In this document: in pieces, positions 37,180-44,727 of the stretch
How the letters are laid out: every line of letters begins with the position of its first letter
Position numbering within the stretch: position 1 is the stretch's first letter
Origin: Sphingomonas sp. RIT328
GTDB lineage: Bacteria > Pseudomonadota > Alphaproteobacteria > Sphingomonadales > Sphingomonadaceae
Reading direction: 5' to 3'
Assembly: GCF_000632225.1 (NCBI RefSeq)
Contig: NZ_JFYV01000003.1
Location: forward strand, 46,505 to 110,504
DNA: 64,000 bases
Position numbers and translations under genes: made by a program
Notes under the pieces: model-generated
Database searches by the model: none
Told to the model about the DNA's origin: nothing
Seen by the model: only the letters and a program-made list of their open reading frames with translations

Positions 37180-37283
37180 CGTCATCCCGGCGAAAGCCGG
37201 GATCCATGGATACGGGCGGTCAGGGTTGCGCGTGACTACCGACAGCGCCGTGTCCATGGATCCCGGCTTTCGCCGGGATGACG
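37180..37283. repeat. Large intergenic inverted repeat, 31-bp perfect arms
   Basis: Left arm 37180-37210 (CGTCATCCCGGCGAAAGCCG, then GGATCCATGGA) and right arm 37253-37283 are exact reverse complements with a 42-nt spacer. Each arm contains its own small hairpin (CCCGGCGAAAGCCGGG). This belongs to the widespread GTCATCCCGGCGAAAGCCGG intergenic family. It sits in the otherwise gene-free 37099-37434 interval between radA and cvpA and could act as a transcript attenuator or RNA stabiliser. Confidence 0.9.
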
Positions 37284-37434
37284 AATGGGGGGCTGTGGAC
37301 CTGCCTATGCCCTCGGGAAAATGGCACGTGTGCCCCTCACAGGCTGCCAGCGACTCGCCACCTTCAGGCCGCTTTGTCGGACCGGCCTCCCGGACATCGG
37401 ACGGACGCCGCCTGACCGAACGCCCAACCCACGC

Positions 37435-38805
37435 TCACCGCCCGAGCATATGATCCACGAACGCCCCCAGAGTCCGGAAGCCCGTCATCCGCAGCGCGCT
37501 GTCCTCCTTCGCCACCGCCGCCGGCACCAGCGCGCGTTCGAAGCCGAGCTTGCCCGCCTCCTTGAGCCGCAGCGCGCCATGCGCGACCGGGCGGATCTCG
37601 CCCGACAATGCGACCTCGCCGAAGGCGACCGCGTCGATCGGCACCGGCCGTTCGGACAGCGCCGAGATCAGCGCCGCCGCCACCGCCATGTCCGCCGCCG
37701 GGTCCTGCACGCGATAGCCGCCGGCGATGTTGAGATAGACTTCGGCGTTGGAGAAACTGAGCCCGCAGCGCGCCTCCAGCACCGCGAGGATCATCGCCAG
37801 CCGGCCGCTGTCCCAGCCGACCACCGCGCGCCGCGGCGTCGCGCCGCTCGCCAGCCGCACCACCAGCGCCTGGATCTCGACCAGCACCGGCCGCGTCCCT
37901 TCCAGCGCCGGGAACACCGTCGTGCCGGTCACCCCCTCGTCGCGCTGCGTCAGGAACAGCGCGGAGGGGTTGGAGACCTCGGCCAGTCCCTCGCTCTGCA
38001 TCGCGAAGACGCCGATCTCGTCGGTGCCGCCGAAGCGGTTCTTGATCGCGCGCAGGATGCGATATTGATGGCTGCGCTCGCCTTCGAAGGCGAGCACGGT
38101 GTCGACCATATGTTCGAGCACGCGCGGCCCGGCGATCGAGCCGTCCTTGGTGACGTGGCCGACCAGCACCAGCGCGGTGCCACGCTCCTTGGCGAAGCGG
38201 ATCAGCTCCTGGCTCGACGCACGCACCTGGCTGACCGTGCCCGGCGCGCCCTCGATCAGGTCGGAATGCATCGTCTGGATCGAATCGATCACCAGCAGGT
38301 CCGGCGCCTGGCCGATCGACAGCGTCGTTAGGATGTCGCGCGTCGAGGTCGCCGCGGCGAGCTGCACCGGCGCCTGGCCGATGCCGAGCCGCCGTGCGCG
38401 CAGCCGCACCTGATCGGTCGCCTCCTCGCCCGAGACATAGGCGACGCTGCGTCCGGCGAGCGCGAGCTTGGCCGCCGCCTGCAACAGCAGGGTCGACTTG
38501 CCGATGCCGGGATCACCGCCGATCAGCGTCGCCGAGCCTTCGACGAAGCCGCCGCCGAGCGCGCGGTCGAGCTCGGCGATGCCGGTCGCCATCCGCTCGG
38601 GCAGGACGATATCGGCGTCGAGCCCGACGAGCTGGAACGAGCGGCCGCCGGTGCGCAGGTCGTGCTTGGCCTGGAACGGCGTGACGACCGCCGCCGCCTC
38701 CTCGACCAAAGTATTCCATTCGGCACAATCGGCGCACTGCCCCGCCCAGCGATGCGACACCGATCCGCACGCCTGACACACATATCGTTTCTGCGGTTTC
38801 GCCAT
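37435..38805 (-). CDS. radA: DNA repair protein RadA
   Basis: A 456-residue RecA-like branch-migration helicase acting in recombination. An N-terminal four-Cys zinc finger (CQACGSVSHRWAGQCADC), Walker A GGDPGIGKSTLLLQ near 95, the RadA-specific KNRFGGTDEIGVF and a C-terminal Lon-protease-like domain (about 280-456) are present in order. Length is typical (about 455-460). Confidence 0.97.
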   Translation of the reverse strand: MAKPQKRYVCQACGSVSHRWAGQCADCAEWNTLVEEAAAVVTPFQAKHDLRTGGRSFQLVGLDADIVLPERMATGIAELDRALGGGFVEGSATLIGGDPGIGKSTLLLQAAAKLALAGRSVAYVSGEEATDQVRLRARRLGIGQAPVQLAAATSTRDILTTLSIGQAPDLLVIDSIQTMHSDLIEGAPGTVSQVRASSQELIRFAKERGTALVLVGHVTKDGSIAGPRVLEHMVDTVLAFEGERSHQYRILRAIKNRFGGTDEIGVFAMQSEGLAEVSNPSALFLTQRDEGVTGTTVFPALEGTRPVLVEIQALVVRLASGATPRRAVVGWDSGRLAMILAVLEARCGLSFSNAEVYLNIAGGYRVQDPAADMAVAAALISALSERPVPIDAVAFGEVALSGEIRPVAHGALRLKEAGKLGFERALVPAAVAKEDSALRMTGFRTLGAFVDHMLGR

Positions 38806-39069
38806 GCGCGCGGATATAGCGTGACGAGAACGGGAAGGGAACAGATATCCTTGCCGGCACGCTGCGGCGGCACGGCATGCACCGGGACGGAGCGGCGCTT
38901 AAACGGGCGGTGCCGTTGCGGCGCACCGCAGCGCGCCTGCTCGCGGCTGGCGACGATCATCGCACTACCGCCAAGACCGGCCATGCCGCCGATCCGCTGC
39001 CGGTGCCGAAGATCATTGCGGCCGCCGACATAGTCACGCCGCAATCGGGCCGCTATGGCCGGTGTCGGT

Positions 39070-40212
39070 ATGCAACCCTCTGATCTTCGTATCGCGCTGT
39101 TCAGCGGCAATTATAACTACACCCGCGATGGCGCGAACCAGGCGCTCAACCTGCTCGTCGGCCATCTGCTCGATCGCGGCGCGGCGGTGCGAATCTATTC
39201 CCCGACGATCGATCCGCCCGCCTTTCCGCCGGTCGGCGATCTCGTCTCGGTGCCGGCGATCCCGATGCCGGGCGGCCGCGCCGAATATCTGCTCGGCCGC
39301 TATCTGCCGAAGACGACGCGCGAGGATGTCGAGGCCTTCGCCCCCAACATCGTCCACGTCTCGGCGCCCGATCTGCTCAACCATGGCGCGGTAAGCTGGG
39401 CGCGGCGCAACGGCGTGCCCGCGGTCGCCTCGTTCCACACGCGGTTCGAGACCTATTTCCGCTATTACCGGATCGGCTTCGTCGAGCCATGGATCAAGGC
39501 GCTGATGACGCGCTTCTACAATCGCGTCGACGTGGTGATGCCGCCGAGCCCGAGCATGGGGACGCTGCTGCGCGAATGGGGCGTGACGACGCCGATCACC
39601 ATCTGGTCGCGCGGCATCGATCACGACACCTTCGTGCCCGAGCGGCGCAGCCTCGCCTGGCGGCGCGAGCGCGGCATCGGCGACGACGAGATGGCGGTCG
39701 GCTTCCTCGGCCGGCTGGTCAAGGAAAAGGGCCTCGACGTCTTCGCCGAGGTGGTGAAGGCGCTCACCCGCCGCGGCGTGCCGCACAAGGTGCTGGTGAT
39801 CGGCAAGGGACCGGCGCAGGACTGGTTCGCCGAACAGGCGCCGGGCGCGATCTTCGCCGGCTTCCAGTCGGGCGACGACCTCGGCCGTGCGGTCGCGTCG
39901 ATGGACGTGTTCTTCAACCCGTCGATCACCGAGACGTTCGGCAACGTCACCACCGAGGCGATGGCGGCGGGCGTCCCCGTCGTCGCGGCGCGCGCAACCG
40001 GCGCGGTCGATCTGGTCGAGGACGGCGTCACCGGCTTCCTCGTCGATCCGACCGACATCGCCGGCTATGCCGATGCGATCGCGCGCATCGTCGGCGATCC
40101 CGCCCTGAAGGCGAGCATGAGCGCGGCCGGCATCGCCCGCGCCGCGCATTATCGCTGGGACAGCGCCAACCAGACCGTGCTCGACACCTATCTGGCGCTC
40201 GCCCGCCGCTGA
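39070..40212 (+). CDS. Family-4 type (GT-B) glycosyltransferase
   Basis: A 380-residue retaining glycosyltransferase. The N-terminal acceptor domain starts DLRIALFSGNYNYTRDG; the C-terminal donor domain has GFLGRLVKEKGLD and the EX7E motif ETFGNVTTEAMAAG. It resembles membrane-lipid mannosyl- or sulfoquinovosyl-type transferases (SqdX/MgtA-like), so a glycolipid role is plausible; donor and acceptor are unknown. An in-frame ATG at 39055 is an alternative start. The 250 bp upstream (38806-39054) hold no gene that I can support. Confidence 0.87.
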   Translation: MQPSDLRIALFSGNYNYTRDGANQALNLLVGHLLDRGAAVRIYSPTIDPPAFPPVGDLVSVPAIPMPGGRAEYLLGRYLPKTTREDVEAFAPNIVHVSAPDLLNHGAVSWARRNGVPAVASFHTRFETYFRYYRIGFVEPWIKALMTRFYNRVDVVMPPSPSMGTLLREWGVTTPITIWSRGIDHDTFVPERRSLAWRRERGIGDDEMAVGFLGRLVKEKGLDVFAEVVKALTRRGVPHKVLVIGKGPAQDWFAEQAPGAIFAGFQSGDDLGRAVASMDVFFNPSITETFGNVTTEAMAAGVPVVAARATGAVDLVEDGVTGFLVDPTDIAGYADAIARIVGDPALKASMSAAGIARAAHYRWDSANQTVLDTYLALARR

Positions 40213-40224
40213 CCGGCGCGCGCC

Positions 40225-40515
40225 CTACCCCTCGCGCCAGTCGAAGGTCAGCGGCGCCTCGCGGAACGCGAAGCGGTCGAGATGGCTGGCGACGACGCCG
40301 CGCATCCGCTCGACATCCTCGCCCGCCGGCACGGTGAGCAGCAGGTCGAGCGTCTCGCTGTCGGCGCGCATCGCCAGAACCGATCCGTTGGGGAAGGTGA
40401 TCGTCCCCTCCTCGGCGGTGAAGCTTACCGTCATCTTGTGGCTCCAATGCTTGGCGAGCTGCTGGAGATAGCGGCTGGCCGATGCCGTCGGCACGCGGGC
40501 GACCGAGGCGCTCAC
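40225..40515 (-). CDS. DUF2218 protein
   Basis: A 96-residue cytosolic protein of the DUF2218 family: N-terminal ASRYLQQLAKHWSHKM and a mid-region GTITFPNGSVLAMRAD are diagnostic. In other proteobacteria DUF2218 proteins lie near, or are fused to, siderophore-interacting ferric reductases, suggesting a metal-handling role. Here it overlaps the PadR regulator by 4 nt, and no reductase is next to it. Confidence 0.85.
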   Translation of the reverse strand: MSASVARVPTASASRYLQQLAKHWSHKMTVSFTAEEGTITFPNGSVLAMRADSETLDLLLTVPAGEDVERMRGVVASHLDRFAFREAPLTFDWREG

Positions 40516-41117
40516 TTGATGCGCTCGATCTTGCGGACGACCTCGTCGATCAGCGCGGCGACCTCATGCGCGGCCTCCTCCGACAGATCGTCGGCCTCCA
40601 GCCGGTTGCGCAGGACGTTGCGCAGATTGTGCAGCGCGCGGCGGACGGGCGCGCGATCGCTGCGCGCGCGATGCGCGCCGACCTCGGTGAGGCGGGCGAT
40701 CAACATCGCCACCTGCTCGGCATGTTCGGCGAGATGCGCCTCACCCGCCGCGGTGACGACGAACCGCTTGCGCGCATTGTCGGACGGCTGTTCGGCGATC
40801 AGCTCCATCTCGGCGAGCATCGTCAGCGCCGGATAGACCATCCCCGGCGATGGCGCATAGACGCCGCCGGTCAGTTCCTCGATCGCCTTGATCAGCTCAT
40901 AGCCGTGGCGCGGTTCGTCGGCGATCAGCCGCAGCAGCACCAGCCGCAGCTCGCCGCCATCGAACATCCGCCGCCGGCCGCCGCCGCGCTGCGCCTCGTC
41001 CCACCGTTCGGCGAAGTCCGCAGCGAAACGGTCCCAGCGGTGATGCCCGCCGCGGGGGCCGCAGCCGCGCTGACGGCCGCCATGGCCGTGGCCAAATCCA
41101 AATCCAAATCCGTGCAT
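40512..41117 (-). CDS. PadR-family regulator, YqjI-like with His/Cys-rich N-terminus
   Basis: A 201-residue transcription factor. The winged-helix PadR domain (about 55-130) reads FDGGELRLVLLRLIADEPRH then GYELIKAIEELTGGVYAPSPGMVY, very close in pattern to E. coli YqjI, a nickel-responsive repressor. The N-terminal 35 residues are Gly/His-rich with one Cys (FGFGHGHGGRQRGCG, GGHH), a possible metal sensor. The C-terminal helix would mediate dimerisation. Start 41117 has AGGG at good spacing; 41138 is an alternative. Autoregulation via the twin operator upstream is likely. Confidence 0.88.
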   Translation of the reverse strand: MHGFGFGFGHGHGGRQRGCGPRGGHHRWDRFAADFAERWDEAQRGGGRRRMFDGGELRLVLLRLIADEPRHGYELIKAIEELTGGVYAPSPGMVYPALTMLAEMELIAEQPSDNARKRFVVTAAGEAHLAEHAEQVAMLIARLTEVGAHRARSDRAPVRRALHNLRNVLRNRLEADDLSEEAAHEVAALIDEVVRKIERIK

Positions 41118-41147
41118 GATCGATTCCCTGTCTGTCATGATGCAGCG

Positions 41148-41195
41148 AAGATATATCTTACTGGTCATGCTGCAAGACCCCTCAAGATATATTTT
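41148..41195. promoter_or_regulatory. Twin AAGATATATCTT-type palindromes (PadR operator candidate)
   Basis: A perfect 12-bp palindrome AAGATATATCTT (41148-41159) and a near-copy AAGATATATTTT (41184-41195), centres 36 bp apart, sit between the divergent padR and rarA genes in strongly AT-rich sequence unlike the surroundings. The arrangement fits binding of two PadR dimers over the padR promoter. Binding is inferred. Confidence 0.65.
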
Positions 41196-41258
41196 GGAAA
41201 GCGGCTGACTCGTGTCGGGGGGGGTGACGCCGGCCCCCTGCCGGCCTATCTCGGGCCG

Positions 41259-42590
41259 ATGGCAGATCTGCTCACCGGCCTCGATCCGGAGCCTCCCGTC
41301 GCGCCCGCCCCCGCCGGCGACGCCCCGCTCGCCGACCGGCTGCGTCCCCGCGCGCTCGGTGAGGTGGTCGGCCAGGAGCATCTCACCGGACCCGACGGCG
41401 CGATCGGCCGGATGGTCGCCGCCGGCCGGCTGTCGTCGATGATCCTGTGGGGGCCGCCGGGCACCGGCAAGACGACGATCGCGCGGTTGCTCGCCGCCGC
41501 GGTCGATCTGCGCTTCGTCGCCATCTCGGCGGTGTTCTCGGGCGTCGCCGAGCTCAAGAAGGCTTTCGCCGAGGCGCGCGACCACGCCCGCATCGGCAAG
41601 CGCACCCTGTTGTTCGTCGACGAGATCCACCGTTTCAACCGCGCGCAGCAGGACGGCTTCCTCCCCTTCGTCGAGGACGGCACCGTCATCCTCGTCGGCG
41701 CGACCACCGAGAATCCGTCGTTCGAACTCAACGCCGCGGTTCTGAGCCGCGCGCAGGTGCTGATCCTCCACCGGCTCGGCGCGGAGGCGCTCGGCCAGTT
41801 GCTCGACCGGGCCGAGGCGGCGGAGGGGCGCGCGCTGCCGCTGACCCCCGCGGCGCGCGCGGCGATGATCGCGCAGGCGGACGGCGACGGCCGCTTCCTG
41901 CTCAACCAGGCCGAGACGCTGTTCGCGGTGCAGATCGACGCGCCGCTCGACCCCGCCGGCCTGTCCGCCTTCCTCCAGCGCCGCGTCGCGGTCTACGACA
42001 AGGATCGCGAGGGGCATTATAACCTGATCAGCGCGCTGCATAAGAGCATCCGCGGATCGGACCCGCAGGCGGCGCTCTATTACCTCGCGCGGATGCTGAC
42101 CGCGGGCGAGGAGCCGCTCTACCTGCTGCGCCGCCTCACCCGCGCTGCGGTTGAGGATATCGGCCTCGCCGACCCGCAGGCGCTGGTCCAGTGTATCGCC
42201 GCCAAGGACACCTACGACTTCCTCGGTTCGCCCGAGGGCGAACTAGCGATCGCGCAGGCGTGCCTCTATCTCGCCACCGCGCCCAAATCGAACGCCGCCT
42301 ATATGGCGCAGAAGAAGGCGTGGCGCAGCGCGCGCGAGACGGGCTCGCTGATGCCGCCCGCCAATATCCTCAACGCCCCGACCAAGTTGATGAAGCAGAT
42401 CGGCTATGGCGCGGACTACGCCTATGATCACGACACCGCCGACGCCTTTTCCGGCGCCAATTACTGGCCCGACGAGCTGCCGCCGCAGACCTTCTACGAA
42501 CCGAGCGGCCGCGGCTTCGAGGCGCGCTTGCAGGAACGGCTGGCGCATTGGGACAGACTGCGCCGCGAACGCAGCGTCGGGGTGGACTAG
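41259..42590 (+). CDS. rarA: Replication-associated recombination protein A (AAA+ ATPase)
   Basis: A 443-residue AAA+ protein (RarA/MgsA) acting at stalled replication forks. The N-terminus PLADRLRPRALGEVVGQEHL is characteristic. Walker A WGPPGTGKTTIARLL, Walker B LLFVDEIHRFNRAQQDG and sensor 1 ATTENPSFELNAA are seen, followed by the C-terminal tetramerisation and MgsA domain (YYLARMLTAGEEPLYLLRRL). Start 41259 gives the family N-terminus; a much longer in-frame extension through the padR region is not credible. Confidence 0.96.
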   Translation: MADLLTGLDPEPPVAPAPAGDAPLADRLRPRALGEVVGQEHLTGPDGAIGRMVAAGRLSSMILWGPPGTGKTTIARLLAAAVDLRFVAISAVFSGVAELKKAFAEARDHARIGKRTLLFVDEIHRFNRAQQDGFLPFVEDGTVILVGATTENPSFELNAAVLSRAQVLILHRLGAEALGQLLDRAEAAEGRALPLTPAARAAMIAQADGDGRFLLNQAETLFAVQIDAPLDPAGLSAFLQRRVAVYDKDREGHYNLISALHKSIRGSDPQAALYYLARMLTAGEEPLYLLRRLTRAAVEDIGLADPQALVQCIAAKDTYDFLGSPEGELAIAQACLYLATAPKSNAAYMAQKKAWRSARETGSLMPPANILNAPTKLMKQIGYGADYAYDHDTADAFSGANYWPDELPPQTFYEPSGRGFEARLQERLAHWDRLRRERSVGVD

Positions 42591-42620
42591 CGCCGGCGCT
42601 TCGGCCATGAGGGCGCCCGC

Positions 42621-42696
42621 GCCGGTTTAGCTCAGCTGGTAGAGCAGCGGTTTTGTAAACCGAAGGTCGCGGGTTCGATTCCTGCAACCGGCACCA
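42621..42696 (+). tRNA. tRNA-Thr (TGT anticodon)
   Basis: A 76-nt cloverleaf. Acceptor GCCGGTT (42621-42627) pairs with AACCGGC (42686-42692). D-arm GCTCAGCTGGTAGAGC, anticodon loop TTTGTAA (anticodon TGT), T-arm GGTTCGATTCC. Discriminator A and encoded CCA (42694-42696). Confidence 0.97.
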
Positions 42697-42796
42697 CCTT
42701 CCTGCTTTGGTCGGCGTGGGATCGCCTCTCCCGCGCGACAAAGCCGCATTGCCGCTTGCCATTCCGGTCCCCGCCCGCCTAAGGGCTGACCCGCGT

Positions 42797-42874
<78 letters not shown>

Positions 42875-42971
42875 CGCCCCCGGATCGCTAAGGACCCGCG
42901 CGCAGCGCTTTACGAATCCGTCCCCGGCACCGCCTCGGCGGCGCAGACGCGGGCCGCCCGCCGCTACGGCC

Positions 42972-43754
42972 CTAGAAGAACATCTTCCACCCGACCAGCG
43001 CGAGCGTCACCGCGAGGATCGGACGCAGCACGTCGTCCGAGATGCGGGTCGAGATCAGGCTGCCGAAGATGATCCCGGGCACCGATCCGATCAGCAGCGA
43101 CGCGAGCAGCCCGACGTCGACCGATCCCATGAGCCAATGTCCGGAACCGGCGATCAGCGTCAACGGCACCGCATGCGCGATGTCCGACCCGACCAGCCGG
43201 TTGGTCGGCAGCTGCGGATAGAGGACCAGCAACACGGTCATGCCGAGCGCCCCCGCCCCGACCGAGGTGAGCGAGACCATCACGCCAAGCAGGACGCCGA
43301 GCAGGATCGTCGAGCGCGCGACGCTGCGCCCGGACATCGTGCCGAGCCGCGCGTGACAATAAGCGACGATCTGTCGCCGGAAGAGAATGGCGATCGCGGT
43401 GGCGAGCAAGGCGGCGCCGAGCGTCGCGGTGATGATATGCGCGGCGCCGCCCAGTTGCGCGCCGGACCATGACATCACGCCCAGCGTCGCCAGCGTCGCC
43501 GGGATACTGCCCGTGGCCAGCCGCCCGACCACCCGCCAGTCGACCGTGCCGCCGACGCCGTGGACGACGGTCCCCACCGACTTGGTGGCAGACGCATACA
43601 GCAGATCGGTGCCCACGGCGGTCGCCGGGTGGAAACCGAAGGCGAGCACGAGCAACGGCGTCATCAGCGATCCGCCGCCGACCCCGGTCAATCCGACGAG
43701 TGTCCCGACGCCGACGCCCGCGAGCGTATAGAGCGGGTTTATGTCAGCCAGCAC
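42972..43754 (-). CDS. TauE/SafE-family (TSUP) membrane permease
   Basis: A 260-residue protein with about eight helices and two repeated halves, starting LAGVGVGTLVGLTGVGGGSL, the glycine-rich motif of the TSUP family, and repeating GVLLGVMVSLTSVGAGALGM. TSUP proteins move sulfite, sulfoacetate or similar organic anions outward; the substrate here is not known. GTG at 43754 has GAGG at proper spacing and is preferred; GTG 43769 would add five residues. Confidence 0.85.
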   Translation of the reverse strand: MLADINPLYTLAGVGVGTLVGLTGVGGGSLMTPLLVLAFGFHPATAVGTDLLYASATKSVGTVVHGVGGTVDWRVVGRLATGSIPATLATLGVMSWSGAQLGGAAHIITATLGAALLATAIAILFRRQIVAYCHARLGTMSGRSVARSTILLGVLLGVMVSLTSVGAGALGMTVLLVLYPQLPTNRLVGSDIAHAVPLTLIAGSGHWLMGSVDVGLLASLLIGSVPGIIFGSLISTRISDDVLRPILAVTLALVGWKMFF

Positions 43755-44096
43755 TATCGAGCCTCGCACATGCTTCGTTGACGCCTAGCCTGCCCCCCGC
43801 CCCCGATCAAATCGAGGTAGAAATTCTGCGTCGGGCCAAATCTGCGGCGAGCGGGCGCACGCCGATGGCCGGGCATTGCGGCGTCGGCGCCCGCGGAATG
43901 GGCATCAGAACGCCTTGCCGGATTGTCGTTCGACCGGGCCTTGAGGATCGCTGCGCTATCGCGATCGGCGGATCGCCGGAAAATCCCGCCTTGTCGGGCA
44001 TGATGCCTCGCCGCCAAAGAGGGGACCGCGCGCGACCCGCGCCGGAATCACACCGGCGCTGTGCGTCGCGACGAATGACGAAGAGGATGCCCGCCG
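43755..44096. other. Gene-free interval
   Basis: About 340 bp between the divergent permease and thioesterase genes. Short open frames exist on both strands, but none has a ribosome-binding site or recognisable sequence. GAGGA at 44083-44087 is the ribosome-binding site of the next gene. The palindromic TGCGCTATCGCGATCG stretch near 43952 is noted without a function. Confidence 0.5.
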
Positions 44097-44558
44097 ATGA
44101 ACGTTCTGACCGAACATGCCGGACTCGACGGCCACGACCAACTGGCAGCGCTGATGGCGGCCAATCGTCAGCCGCCGATCGGCGAGACGCTGGATTTCAC
44201 CATGGTCGAACTGGAGCGCGGCCGCGTCGTGTTCGCCGGCTCGCCTTCGCGCAAGGTCTATAATCCGATCGGATCGGTCCATGGCGGCTATGCCGCGACG
44301 CTGCTCGACAGCGCCTGCGGATGCGCGGTGCATTCGGCTCTGGCGGCGGGCCTGGGATATACGACGCTGGAGCTGAAGATCGCCTACCACCGGCCGCTGA
44401 GCGAGGCGAGCGGACCGGTCCGCGCCGAGGGCAAGATCATGTCGATCGGCCGCCGCGTCGGCTTTTCGGAAGCGACATTGGTCGACGCGCGGGGGCGCCT
44501 CTGCGCCTCGGCGACATCGACGCTGCTGATCTTCCCCCTCGACCCGCTGGCAGGCTGA
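44097..44558 (+). CDS. PaaI-type hotdog-fold thioesterase
   Basis: A 153-residue acyl-CoA thioesterase-family protein. The active-site region reads VYNPIGSVHGGYAATLLDSA, with the HGG motif of the PaaI/YdiI group near residue 62-64. The C-terminal strand ASATSTLLIFPL is typical. It would hydrolyse an acyl- or aryl-CoA in the cytosol. It lies 170 bp before the GH2 gene and is probably not part of that operon. Confidence 0.88.
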   Translation: MNVLTEHAGLDGHDQLAALMAANRQPPIGETLDFTMVELERGRVVFAGSPSRKVYNPIGSVHGGYAATLLDSACGCAVHSALAAGLGYTTLELKIAYHRPLSEASGPVRAEGKIMSIGRRVGFSEATLVDARGRLCASATSTLLIFPLDPLAG

Positions 44559-44727
44559 CGCGGCCACAGGCGCCCCCAGCTTGGCGAGCCGAGCGCGGGA
44601 GCCGCAGTTCCCCGCCTTCGCACCATGCCCCCGGCAATACATATTTCAATTTGGCTTTTCTGCCGGACTGTGCTTCCTCTCGATGCGGACGGCAGACGAT
44701 AACGTCGCCGCAAGGGGAGAGGTCAGG

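Noticed and set aside
40482..41258. Long N-terminal extension of rarA through the padR region
   Set aside because: The family N-terminus begins at 41259, and the extension runs through the operator and padR on the other strand.
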